Assembly: GCF_026341125.1 (NCBI RefSeq)
Contig: NZ_JAPEOR010000002.1
Coordinates: forward strand, 2,845,001-2,909,000
DNA length: 64,000 bases
Source of the DNA: Streptomyces sp. NBC_01142
GTDB taxonomy: Bacteria > Actinomycetota > Actinomycetes > Streptomycetales > Streptomycetaceae
Direction: 5' to 3'
Shown in pieces: positions 1-7,903 of the stretch. Both the position numbers and the translations under genes were made by a program. A model generated the notes under the pieces. The model searched no databases. It was not told the DNA's origin and saw nothing but the letters and a program-made list of their open reading frames with translations. The number at the start of each line of letters is the position of its first letter. Positions within the stretch are counted from its first letter, which is position 1.

Positions 1-1121
1 CCGTGGGTGCGGCGGGCATGGGGCTGTCGAGCAGCGTGCCGGCCGTCGTGCTCTCCGCCGCGCTGCTCGGAGCGGGGACCGCCGTGATGCAGCCGGCGCT
101 CGCGACGATGATCGTCTGGTGCTCGGACACCTCGACCCGTACGCGTGCCTTCGCCATGCAGTTCTTTCTACAGAACCTGGGACTCGGCATCGGCGGGCTG
201 ATCGGCGGGCACATCGTCGACGAGAGCCGGCCGGCGAGCTTCACTCTGCTGTTCGGCATCGAGGCCGCGATGTTCCTGGTGCTCGCGGGGATCACGCTCA
301 CTGTGCGGCTGCCGCGTTCGCTCTCCCTGCAGGACGCGATGCCCGAGAACGCCGAGGCCAAAGCAAAGGGCGGGATGCGCGCCCTGTTCCGGCACAAGGC
401 CATGGTCCAGCTGTGCGTGCTGGGCTTTGTCCTCTTCTTTGCCTGCTATGGACAGTTCGAGTCGGGTCTGGCGGCGTACGGCACCGAGGCCGCCGGGATC
501 GAGCCCGCGACTCTGGGGACGGCGCTGGCCGCCAACACCGCGGTGATCGTGGCCGCGCAGTTCCTGGTACTCAGGTTCGTGGAGCGGCGCAGGCGCAGCC
601 GGGTGATCGCCGCTGTCGGTCTGATCTGGGCCGTGGCCTGGATCGCGGCGGGGTACGCGGGTCTCGGCCACGGCAGCCAGGCGATGGCCACGGCCGCGTT
701 CATCTCGACGTACGCGCTCTTCGGACTCGGCGAGGCCATGCTGTCGCCGACCGTTGCCCCGCTGGTCGCCGATCTGGCGCCGGAGTCGATGGTCGGGCAG
801 TACAACGCCGCTTTCGCCCTCGTGAAGCAGCTCGCACTGGCGGTCGGTCCGGCTGTGGGCGGGCCGATGGGGGCCGCGCTGCACGGGCCGTACGTCGTGA
901 CGTTCGCACTCTTCTCGCTCGGCATCACCGTGCTGGCACTGCGGCTGGGCAAGCAGCTCACTCCCGTACAGGACCAGCCCTCGCTCGCGACCGTGGGGAA
1001 GTCGCGTGTGGTGGTCATGCACAAGCCCGAGACCGAGGCCGGGGACGGGGACGGGGCCGAGGCCGAGCAGACCGGGAGCAAGCAGGCCGTGGCCGCGCAG
1101 CGCGTCGCCTCAGCTCACTGA
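1..1121 (+). CDS. MFS transporter, 5' end outside window
   Basis: C-terminal 372 or so residues of a major facilitator superfamily drug/solute transporter of the inner membrane. Repeated hydrophobic helices are visible throughout, with a basic loop (ERRRRSR) between halves and a hydrophilic acidic tail (about the last 50 residues). The frame is open from the window edge, so the GTG at 3 need not be the true start; a full MFS protein is usually 400-480 residues, so roughly 50-100 residues are missing. Its stop overlaps the stop of the convergent SpoIIE gene by a few bases. The substrate cannot be inferred. Confidence 0.85.
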   Translation, partial: VGAAGMGLSSSVPAVVLSAALLGAGTAVMQPALATMIVWCSDTSTRTRAFAMQFFLQNLGLGIGGLIGGHIVDESRPASFTLLFGIEAAMFLVLAGITLTVRLPRSLSLQDAMPENAEAKAKGGMRALFRHKAMVQLCVLGFVLFFACYGQFESGLAAYGTEAAGIEPATLGTALAANTAVIVAAQFLVLRFVERRRRSRVIAAVGLIWAVAWIAAGYAGLGHGSQAMATAAFISTYALFGLGEAMLSPTVAPLVADLAPESMVGQYNAAFALVKQLALAVGPAVGGPMGAALHGPYVVTFALFSLGITVLALRLGKQLTPVQDQPSLATVGKSRVVVMHKPETEAGDGDGAEAEQTGSKQAVAAQRVASAH

Positions 1122-2794
1122 GGCAGGGCGAACTCGCACCAGACCGCTTTGCCGCCGCCCGGCGTGCGGCGGCTCCCCCAGGACGAGGCGATCGTCGCGA
1201 CGATGGAGATCCCGCGGCCCGCCTCGTCCTCCGTTTCCGCTCGGCGGCGGCGCGGCAGATGGTCGTCGCCGTCCGTCACCTCGATGATCAGGCGGCGGTC
1301 GGTGCGGCGGAGTCCGAGGCGCATGGGCGGGGTGCCGTGCTGGAGGGAGTTGGCGACCAGTTCGCTGGCGGCCAGGACCCCCAGGTCGTGCAGCTCCGGG
1401 GAGAAACGCCAGGAGGCGAGGACTCCGGAGGCGAAGGCGCGGGCGCGCGGTGCCGCCTCGGTGCCGCCCAGCAGGTCGAGGGCGGCGTTGTGGAACAGCT
1501 CGGCGGTCGGGCCCGTACGCGTCGGGTGCTGGACGACGAGAACGGCGACATCGTCGTCGTGCTCCGCGGTCACGCCGAGGGAGCGGATCAGACGGTCGCA
1601 GACGACCTGCGGGGCTCCGGTGGCTCCGGAGAGTGCGCGCTCCAGGGCGGCGACTCCCTCGTCGATGTCCTCGCCGCGGCGCTCGACCAGACCGTCCGTA
1701 TAGAGGACAGCGCTGGATCCGGGCGGCAGGGCGATCGTGCCCGAGGTGTGGAGCCATCCGCCGGTGCCGAGCGGGGGTCCTGTCGGCTCCTCCGCCCGGC
1801 GGATCGTGCCGTCCTCGTCGCGGACCAGGATGGGGAGGTGACCTGCCGAGGCGTAGACGAGCCGGCCCTCGTTCGGGTCGTGAACGGCGTAGACGCAGGT
1901 GGCGATCTGGCTGGCGTCGATCTCGGAGGCAAGGCCGTCGAGCAGCTGGAGCACCTCGTGCGGGGGAAGATCGAGACGGGCGTAGGCGCGTACGGCGGTA
2001 CGGAGCTGGCCCATGACCGCGGCCGCACGCACCCCCCGGCCCATGACGTCGCCGATGACGAGCGCGGTGCGGCCCGCGCCGAGCGTGATGACGTCGTACC
2101 AGTCCCCGCCGACCGCCGCGTCCGTCCCGCCCGGTTGGTAGGTGGCGGCGATCCGCAGATCGTCGGGCTGCTCCAACTCCTGCGGGAGCAGGGACCTCTG
2201 GAGCGTGACCGCGGTCTCGCGGTGCCGGCGCTCGCTGGCGCGCAGCCGCTCGGCGGCCTCGGCGTGGTCGGTGACGTCGGCCGCGAAGACGAGGACTCCC
2301 CCGCCCTCCTTGGGGCTCTCGGCGGGCAGGCAGGTGACGGTGTACGACCCCGAGCCCAGGACCTTGCGGGACTTGACCGTGCGGGGCTTGCCGCTGCGCA
2401 GCACCTGGTCCATGAGGGGGAACAGCCCCAGTTCGCCGAGCTCGGGGCAGCTGTCGGCGGCGTGGGTGCCGGGCGTGCGGTGTCCGAAGGCCGCGGCGTA
2501 GGCGTCGTTGACATACGCGACGCGGTGCTCGGGGCCGTAGACGACGGCGACCAGGGCGGGGAGACGGCCGAGGATCTCGCGTACGGAGAAGCCCTCGAGG
2601 GCGGGGACGTCGGGCAGGGGCTCCGGCTGCTGCTCGTACTCGCCGCGGGCCGCGGGCACCGAGCCTTCCCCTCGCTGCGCCGGGGAGGTCCCGTGGTCGG
2701 TCCTCCGCGCTGCGGCGCGACGCTGCGTACCGGGGAGCCTTGGGCTCCAACGCGTGAAGTTCACTGACTTTCTAGCCTCAATGGTTGTCGCCAA
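1115..2794 (-). CDS. PAS / SpoIIE (PP2C) / HATPase regulatory protein
   Basis: Predicted cytoplasmic multidomain signalling protein of 559 aa. A PAS-like sensor lies around residues 65-180 (VVYGPEHRVAYVND). A SpoIIE/PP2C phosphatase follows at about 200-400, with the metal-binding signatures GGDWYDV, VIGDVMGRG, LYTDGLVE and DDVAVLVV. A serine-kinase-type HATPase occupies about 430-559 (N-box ELVANSLQHG, G-box GRGISIV). This architecture typically controls an anti-sigma/anti-anti-sigma pair, but no such partner is adjacent, so it probably acts on distant targets. The start shown is a TTG, chosen because the frame closes just upstream; a later start before the PAS domain is possible. Transcribed in the same direction as ndh, with about 77 bp between them. 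Confidence 0.88.
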   Translation of the reverse strand: MATTIEARKSVNFTRWSPRLPGTQRRAAARRTDHGTSPAQRGEGSVPAARGEYEQQPEPLPDVPALEGFSVREILGRLPALVAVVYGPEHRVAYVNDAYAAAFGHRTPGTHAADSCPELGELGLFPLMDQVLRSGKPRTVKSRKVLGSGSYTVTCLPAESPKEGGGVLVFAADVTDHAEAAERLRASERRHRETAVTLQRSLLPQELEQPDDLRIAATYQPGGTDAAVGGDWYDVITLGAGRTALVIGDVMGRGVRAAAVMGQLRTAVRAYARLDLPPHEVLQLLDGLASEIDASQIATCVYAVHDPNEGRLVYASAGHLPILVRDEDGTIRRAEEPTGPPLGTGGWLHTSGTIALPPGSSAVLYTDGLVERRGEDIDEGVAALERALSGATGAPQVVCDRLIRSLGVTAEHDDDVAVLVVQHPTRTGPTAELFHNAALDLLGGTEAAPRARAFASGVLASWRFSPELHDLGVLAASELVANSLQHGTPPMRLGLRRTDRRLIIEVTDGDDHLPRRRRAETEDEAGRGISIVATIASSWGSRRTPGGGKAVWCEFALPQ

Positions 2795-2871
2795 GGGTCA
2801 CTCTGTGCAGGTGTGAGCCCACCTATGGTCACACGTCCAGTGTGACCGACCGGACTGACAGTCGTCGTTGT

Positions 2872-4344
2872 CTAGCTGTCTCCGGGACCGCCCTGCGATC
2901 CGCCCTTCGGCCCTTTCTCCAGCCCGTTCTGCGGGCTCTTCCCGGGTCCGCCGCCGTCTCCGATGCCGTGGCGTCTTCCGCCTGCGGCGAGTTCGAATTC
3001 GGCGCGCGGATGTTCGAGCGAGCCCAGCGAGACGATCTCGCGTTTGAAGAGTCCGGAGAGGGTCCACTCGGCGAGCACACGGGCCTTGCGGTTGAAGGTG
3101 GGGACGCGGCTGAGGTGGTACGCGCGGTGCATCAGCCAGGCCGGATAGCCCTTGAGCTTACGGCCGTAGACATGGGCGACGCCCTTGTGCAGACCGAGGG
3201 AGGCGACCGAGCCGACGTACTTGTGGGCGTACTCCTTGAACGGCTCCCCGCGCAGCGACGCCACGATGTTCTCGGCGAGCACCTTGGTCTGGCGCACGGC
3301 GTGCTGGGCGTTGGGCGCGCACTCCGCGCCCGACTGGTCCGAGGTGACATCGGGTACGGCGGCTGCATCACCGGCCGCCCAGGCATGTTCGACGCCGGCG
3401 ACGGTGAGCTGCGCGGTGCACTTGAGGCGGCCGCGCTCGTTGAGGGGCAGGTCGGTGGCGGCGAGGAGGGGTGCGGGCCTGACGCCTGCCGTCCAGACGA
3501 CGGTGCGGGTCGGGAAGCGGGTGCCGTCGCTCAGCACGGCGACGCGGCCCTCGCAGGAGTCCAGCCGTGTTTCGAGGCGTACGTCGATATTGCGCGCGCG
3601 CAGCTCGCGGATGGCGTACTTGCCCATCGCCTCGCCGACTTCGGGCAGGATCCGGCCGGCGGCCTCGACGAGGATCCACTTCAGGTCCTCGGCCTTGACG
3701 TTGTGGTAGTAGCGCGCGGTGTAGCGAGCCATGTCCTCCAGCTCGGCGAGAGCCTCGACGCCTGCGTAGCCGCCGCCGACGAAGACGAAGGTGAGGGCGG
3801 CGTCGCGAATGGCCGGATCGCGTGTGGAGGAGGCGATGTCCATCTGCTCGATGACGTGGTTACGCAGACCGATGGCCTCCTCGACGGTCTTGAATCCGAT
3901 GCCGTAGTCGGCGAGGCCGGGAATCGGGAGGGTACGGGAGATCGAACCCGGCGCGATGACGAGTTCGTCGTACGTCATCTCGATGGGGCCGGTGCCCTCC
4001 TCCACGGTGGCGAGGGTGGCGACGGTCGCGGTGCGCTTGGCGTGGTCGACGGCCTTGGCCTGACCAATGACGATCTTGCATCTGCCGAGCACGCGGCGGA
4101 GGGGAACCACGACATGCCGTGGAGAGATGGAGCCGGCCGCGGCCTCCGGGAGGAAGGGCTGATACGTCATGTAGGGCTCGGGCGTGACCACCACGATCTC
4201 CACCTCGCCCCGGGCCAGCTCGGGCTTCAGCTTCCGCTGCAGGCGCAGCGCGGTGTACATCCCGACGTAGCCGCCGCCGACAACGAGAATGCGCGCAGGT
4301 TCCTTCACCACCCCATGACGCAACGGGCTCAGTCGTTTGTCCAC
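2872..4344 (-). CDS. ndh: type II NADH dehydrogenase (NAD(P)/FAD oxidoreductase)
   Basis: Single-subunit, non-proton-pumping NADH:quinone oxidoreductase of the respiratory chain, expected at the inner face of the membrane. The 490-aa protein has the FAD dinucleotide-binding motif VVGGGYVGMYTALRL near residue 20 and the NAD-binding motif VFVGGGYAGVEALAEL near 185, in the usual NDH-2 order. The C-terminus is low complexity (GGRRHGIGDGGGPGKSP). The start shown is GTG at 4344; an in-frame GTG at 4311 would give a start directly before the FAD motif, and neither has a convincing Shine-Dalgarno site. Divergent from atrA across about 290 bp, an arrangement recalled from S. coelicolor SCO4119/SCO4118. 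Confidence 0.9.
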   Translation of the reverse strand: MDKRLSPLRHGVVKEPARILVVGGGYVGMYTALRLQRKLKPELARGEVEIVVVTPEPYMTYQPFLPEAAAGSISPRHVVVPLRRVLGRCKIVIGQAKAVDHAKRTATVATLATVEEGTGPIEMTYDELVIAPGSISRTLPIPGLADYGIGFKTVEEAIGLRNHVIEQMDIASSTRDPAIRDAALTFVFVGGGYAGVEALAELEDMARYTARYYHNVKAEDLKWILVEAAGRILPEVGEAMGKYAIRELRARNIDVRLETRLDSCEGRVAVLSDGTRFPTRTVVWTAGVRPAPLLAATDLPLNERGRLKCTAQLTVAGVEHAWAAGDAAAVPDVTSDQSGAECAPNAQHAVRQTKVLAENIVASLRGEPFKEYAHKYVGSVASLGLHKGVAHVYGRKLKGYPAWLMHRAYHLSRVPTFNRKARVLAEWTLSGLFKREIVSLGSLEHPRAEFELAAGGRRHGIGDGGGPGKSPQNGLEKGPKGGSQGGPGDS

Positions 4345-4634
4345 AGGCCCGACAAATTGTGTGACCGGAAGGTGTCGGCGGGCCGGCGCGGGCGGGTCAC
4401 CGGATGGAGGGAAAGGTGCGCAGGTCAGGGGCTGCCAGGGGGGTGGTGCGAGGGGGCGGAATAGGGAACCTTCCGGCCCTTGCTCCGATCGGGGGGCGCT
4501 CTGTGCGGAACTACCCTCTTCTGAATTGACCCTGGCTCAACTATGTTCGTACTTCGTCGGCGTGTCAGGCCTAGGCACGTCCGGCAGTCAGGGCGGGAAG
4601 GTCTCCGGGGGGAGACATTCCAGGGGGAGACATC

Positions 4635-5474
4635 ATGACCGGGGGAACACTTATGCACATTCAGGATTCGCATTTGCAGGCTGTCGTCGTCACGGCCACG
4701 GGTACGGGCACGGCAGCGGACGGCAGCGGGAACGGGACCGTCGACCACGGGACCATCGGCCTCGGGAACGGTGGGAACGGACGGACGGGATCGGGCGGGA
4801 CCAGCCGCTCGGCGCCGCTGCGTGTGGACGCCCAGCGCAATCTCGAGCATGTACTGCGGGCCGCTCGCGAGGTGTTCGGCGAGCTCGGCTACGGAGCGCC
4901 GATGGAGGACGTGGCGCGCCGGGCCAGGGTGGGAGTCGGGACCGTATACCGGCGCTTTCCGAGCAAGGACGTCCTGGTACGCCGGATAGCCGAGGAGGAG
5001 ACCTCCCGGCTGACCGAGCAGGCGCGTACGGCTCTGGGACAGGAGGAGGAGCCGTGGTCGGCGCTCTCCCGCTTCCTGCGCACATCGGTGGCGTCAGGTG
5101 CGGGCCGGCTGCTGCCGCCCCAGGTGCTGCGGGTGGGCGTGGAAGCCGACGACTCTTCGGTCGTTGTACGGGACGAGGTGCGGGTTCCGCAGCAACGGGT
5201 GGGCGCACAGCCCGATCTGCGGGTCGTCGGGCAGCGTCCGGTGCCGGCGGAGGAGCAGGACGACTCGGGCGCCGCGGAGCTGCTGGAGGTCGTGGGACAG
5301 CTGGTCGACCGGGCGCGGGCGGCGGGTGAGCTGCGCGGCGATGTGACCGTGGCGGACGTCCTGCTGGTGATAGCCACGGCCGCGCCGTCTCTGCCGGACG
5401 CCGCGCACCAGGCGGCCGCCTCGGCACGGCTGTTGGACATCCTGCTGGAGGGGCTGCGATCGCGTACGGCGTGA
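4635..5474 (+). CDS. atrA: TetR-family regulator, AtrA-like
   Basis: DNA-binding transcriptional regulator, 279 aa. After a 55-residue Gly/Thr/Asn-rich N-terminal extension comes a TetR helix-turn-helix (about residues 60-120: APMEDVARRARVGVGTVYRRFPSKDVLVRRI), then a ligand-binding all-helical C-terminal domain. The sequence and the divergent ndh neighbour fit AtrA, which in S. coelicolor activates actII-ORF4 of the actinorhodin cluster and affects N-acetylglucosamine uptake genes; that role is family knowledge, not shown here. Two starts are possible: ATG at 4635 (after GGGGGAG) and ATG at 4653 (after GGGGGAA). A long Gly-rich N-terminus before the HTH is unusual for TetR proteins in general. 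Confidence 0.87.
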   Translation: MTGGTLMHIQDSHLQAVVVTATGTGTAADGSGNGTVDHGTIGLGNGGNGRTGSGGTSRSAPLRVDAQRNLEHVLRAAREVFGELGYGAPMEDVARRARVGVGTVYRRFPSKDVLVRRIAEEETSRLTEQARTALGQEEEPWSALSRFLRTSVASGAGRLLPPQVLRVGVEADDSSVVVRDEVRVPQQRVGAQPDLRVVGQRPVPAEEQDDSGAAELLEVVGQLVDRARAAGELRGDVTVADVLLVIATAAPSLPDAAHQAAASARLLDILLEGLRSRTA

Positions 5475-5529
5475 ACCGACCCGCACCTGCCGGCACACCA
5501 ACTGACCGCTGGGGCAGGGGCGCTTGCGC

Positions 5530-5580
5530 CTTCCCGAACGCCTTCCCGAACGGGTGATGGGTGTGCCCGGATTCGGGAAG
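5530..5580. promoter_or_regulatory. three copies of CTTCCCGAA (two direct, one inverted)
   Basis: CTTCCCGAA occurs at 5530-5538 and 5542-5550, and its inverse TTCGGGAAG at 5572-5580, in the 210-bp gap between atrA and the sigma/NPCBM gene. The second and third copies could form a weak hairpin with a 21-nt loop (terminator of atrA) or be operator half-sites for the downstream gene. Which one is right cannot be decided from the sequence. Confidence 0.4.
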
Positions 5581-5685
5581 TCTCCCCGGATGAGTGGTTG
5601 CCGGGCATGAGGGTTCGACCGGCTGCCGCTCTGTGGCACTCTGGCCCGGTGTTGGGGTCTGAAGGTGCTTACGGGGGCTTCCGCG

Positions 5686-7761
5686 ATGAGCGGTGACGGT
5701 CGGGACGAGTCACTCGGCGGTACGGACGGCGTGGGCGGCGGTTCGGGGTCGGCCGGTCTGCCCTCTCCACAGGTGCCGAGCCAGGGCGGGCCCGCAGGCT
5801 CGTCCGGAGCTCCCCGCCCTGGCAGGGCGCACGGTCCCACCGGACCACTCGGTCCCGGTCCCGGTACGGGTATGGGCGCGGGCGCGGGGCGCTCGGGCGA
5901 GCACGCCGTGCCGCAGCAGCGCGAGGGTGGTGGTCTCGACTCCGTACTGCCGCCGCCCCGCGAGCTGCCCACGTCCGACCTCGAGTTGATCCAGCGCATG
6001 CGGGAGGGCGACGACAGCGCGTACGAGGAGCTGTTCCGCCGCCACTCGAACTCGGTCCGGCGGTACGCACAGACCTGCTGCCGGGACGCGCACACCGCCG
6101 ACGACCTGACGGCCGAGGTGTTCGCGCGGACGTTGCAGGCGGTGCGCGGGGGTGCGGGGCCCGAGCAGGCCGTGCGGGCCTATCTGCTCACCACGGTACG
6201 GCGGGTGGCGGCAGCCTGGACAAAAACCGCCAAGCGGGAACAACTGGTCGAGGATTTCGCGGTGTTCGCGGGAGAGGCCGCCCGCAGTTCGGACGTCTCG
6301 GACGACACCTTCGATCTGGGCGCGGACGTGCGCGCGATGCACGAGGCCGAGCAGTCGCTCGCCCTGCAGGCCTTCCGTTCCCTGCCGGAGCGTTGGCAGG
6401 CGGTGCTCTGGCACACCACCGTCGAGGAAGAGTCACCGAGCGAGGTGGCGCCGCTGTTCGGACTGACCGCCAATGCCACGGCGGTGCTGGCCGGCCGAGC
6501 GCGCGAGGGCCTCAAACAGGCCTATCTGCAGGCCCATGTGAGCTCCGCGCTCACCTCCGGCGGCGACTGCGCCCGGTACGCCGACCGACTGGGGGCGTAC
6601 GCCCGTGGGGGTCTGCGGATGCGGGCCGAACGGGGTCTGCGCAAGCACCTGGAGGAGTGCGCCAAGTGCCGGCTGGCCGCGGGCGAGCTGGCGCATGTCA
6701 ACGCCGGGATTCCGGCGCTGCTGCCGGTCGCGGTCATCGGCTGGTTCGCCGCCGGATACTCACTCAAGGCCGCCGGGATCGTGGCCGGCGGCGCCGCGGG
6801 GGCGGGCGTTGCCGCCGCTGCGACGGGCGGCGCGTCGGGAGCCTCCGGAGGCGTGGCGGGCGGCGCCGCGACGGAGGGCCTTGGCACGTCGGCGAAAGCC
6901 GGGATCGCGTCGGCAAAGGCCGGGATCGCATCGGCGGTGGCCGTTGCGGCGGCGGCCGGGCTGGTGTGGGCATTTGCCGGTGATCCCGAGCCCGCGTCGA
7001 GGCCCGAGGCCAGGCCGCCGGCCGCGGACCCTGTCGTACCGCTGAAGCCTGCCCCGACGCCGAAGCCTCCGGCTGCGCCTGAGGCGGACCCCACCCCGCC
7101 GCAGCCGAAGAAGTCCTCGCCCAAGGGCACCCCGACACCGACACCGGCCCGGGCGCACGCCCCGACATCCGCCCCGGCACCCATCCCGGTACCCGCCCCG
7201 ACAGCGAAGCCGGTGCCACCGAAGCCCACGCCTCCGGCGCAGCCCGCGCCCGAGCCGAAGCCGACACCCACCCCACCGCCTCCACCGCCCCCGCCCCCGG
7301 CCCCGGCCCCGGCCCCGGCCCCGGCCCCGAAGGTCTACCAGGTGAACCGGCTCGAGTACGGCGTGTTCGGAGACCACACCGCCCCCGAGGTGCGCCTGGG
7401 CGAGAGCGGCTGGCTCTGGCGGCGCTGGGGCATGTCGATCGGCGGCACGCGGTACGGGCACGGGGTGACCATGCGCGGCAAGTCCTCCGTCACCATCGAC
7501 CTCAACCGTCAGTGCTCCGCCTACGACGCCCTGGTCGGCGTCGACGACCTGACGCTGGGCAGGGGGGCCGTGCGGTTCTCGGTGTACGGGGACGGCGGGC
7601 GGCTGTGGCGGTCCCCCGTGATGCGCGGCGGGGACGCGGCCGTGCCGGTGCATGTCCCGATCGCGGGCCGGAAGACCATCCGGCTGGTCGTGGAGCCGCA
7701 CACGGCCTTCGACTCGCCGGCGCTCGGGGACTGGGCGCAGTCCCGCATCAGCTGCGGCTGA
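5686..7761 (+). CDS. sigma-70-family factor fused to zinc finger, TM segment and NPCBM domain
   Basis: Protein of 691 aa with an unusual order. A Gly/Pro-rich leader is followed by sigma-70 region 2 at about residues 100-170 (YEELFRRHSNSVRRYAQ, DDLTAEVFARTL) and a region-4-like helix set at about 220-285 (LPERWQAVLWHTTVEEESPS). Then come a ZAS/anti-sigma-type zinc motif (HLEECAKC, about 325), Ala/Gly-rich hydrophobic segments, one clear membrane-spanning stretch (about 415-432), and a Pro-rich linker of about 110 residues. The C-terminal NPCBM/NEW2-type carbohydrate-binding module covers about the last 140 residues. This predicts an inside sigma-like domain tethered to an outside sugar-binding domain. 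Start chosen at ATG 5686 with GGGGG upstream; a GTG at 5665 is also in frame. Confidence 0.85.
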   Translation: MSGDGRDESLGGTDGVGGGSGSAGLPSPQVPSQGGPAGSSGAPRPGRAHGPTGPLGPGPGTGMGAGAGRSGEHAVPQQREGGGLDSVLPPPRELPTSDLELIQRMREGDDSAYEELFRRHSNSVRRYAQTCCRDAHTADDLTAEVFARTLQAVRGGAGPEQAVRAYLLTTVRRVAAAWTKTAKREQLVEDFAVFAGEAARSSDVSDDTFDLGADVRAMHEAEQSLALQAFRSLPERWQAVLWHTTVEEESPSEVAPLFGLTANATAVLAGRAREGLKQAYLQAHVSSALTSGGDCARYADRLGAYARGGLRMRAERGLRKHLEECAKCRLAAGELAHVNAGIPALLPVAVIGWFAAGYSLKAAGIVAGGAAGAGVAAAATGGASGASGGVAGGAATEGLGTSAKAGIASAKAGIASAVAVAAAAGLVWAFAGDPEPASRPEARPPAADPVVPLKPAPTPKPPAAPEADPTPPQPKKSSPKGTPTPTPARAHAPTSAPAPIPVPAPTAKPVPPKPTPPAQPAPEPKPTPTPPPPPPPPPAPAPAPAPAPKVYQVNRLEYGVFGDHTAPEVRLGESGWLWRRWGMSIGGTRYGHGVTMRGKSSVTIDLNRQCSAYDALVGVDDLTLGRGAVRFSVYGDGGRLWRSPVMRGGDAAVPVHVPIAGRKTIRLVVEPHTAFDSPALGDWAQSRISCG

Positions 7762-7903
7762 CCCGGACCTCCGGATCAGCTGATGCCCCGGGGGCCGAGG
7801 GCGCCGTTCCCCTGGCCCGGGGGCCGAGGGCCCCGTTCCCTATCCCCGCCCGCCTCGCCCCGCCCCGCCCCACCGCAGCCGCAGCCGCAGGCAGCTGCAG
7901 CTG

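Noticed and set aside
119..2767. 882-codon open frame on the plus strand
   Set aside because: Arg/Ala/Gly-rich shadow of the MFS and SpoIIE genes, with no domain and the wrong codon-position bias.
4345..4634. possible Rex operator or consensus promoter between ndh and atrA
   Set aside because: Only a half-site-like TTGTGTGA and a TTGACC without a properly spaced -10 box are present.
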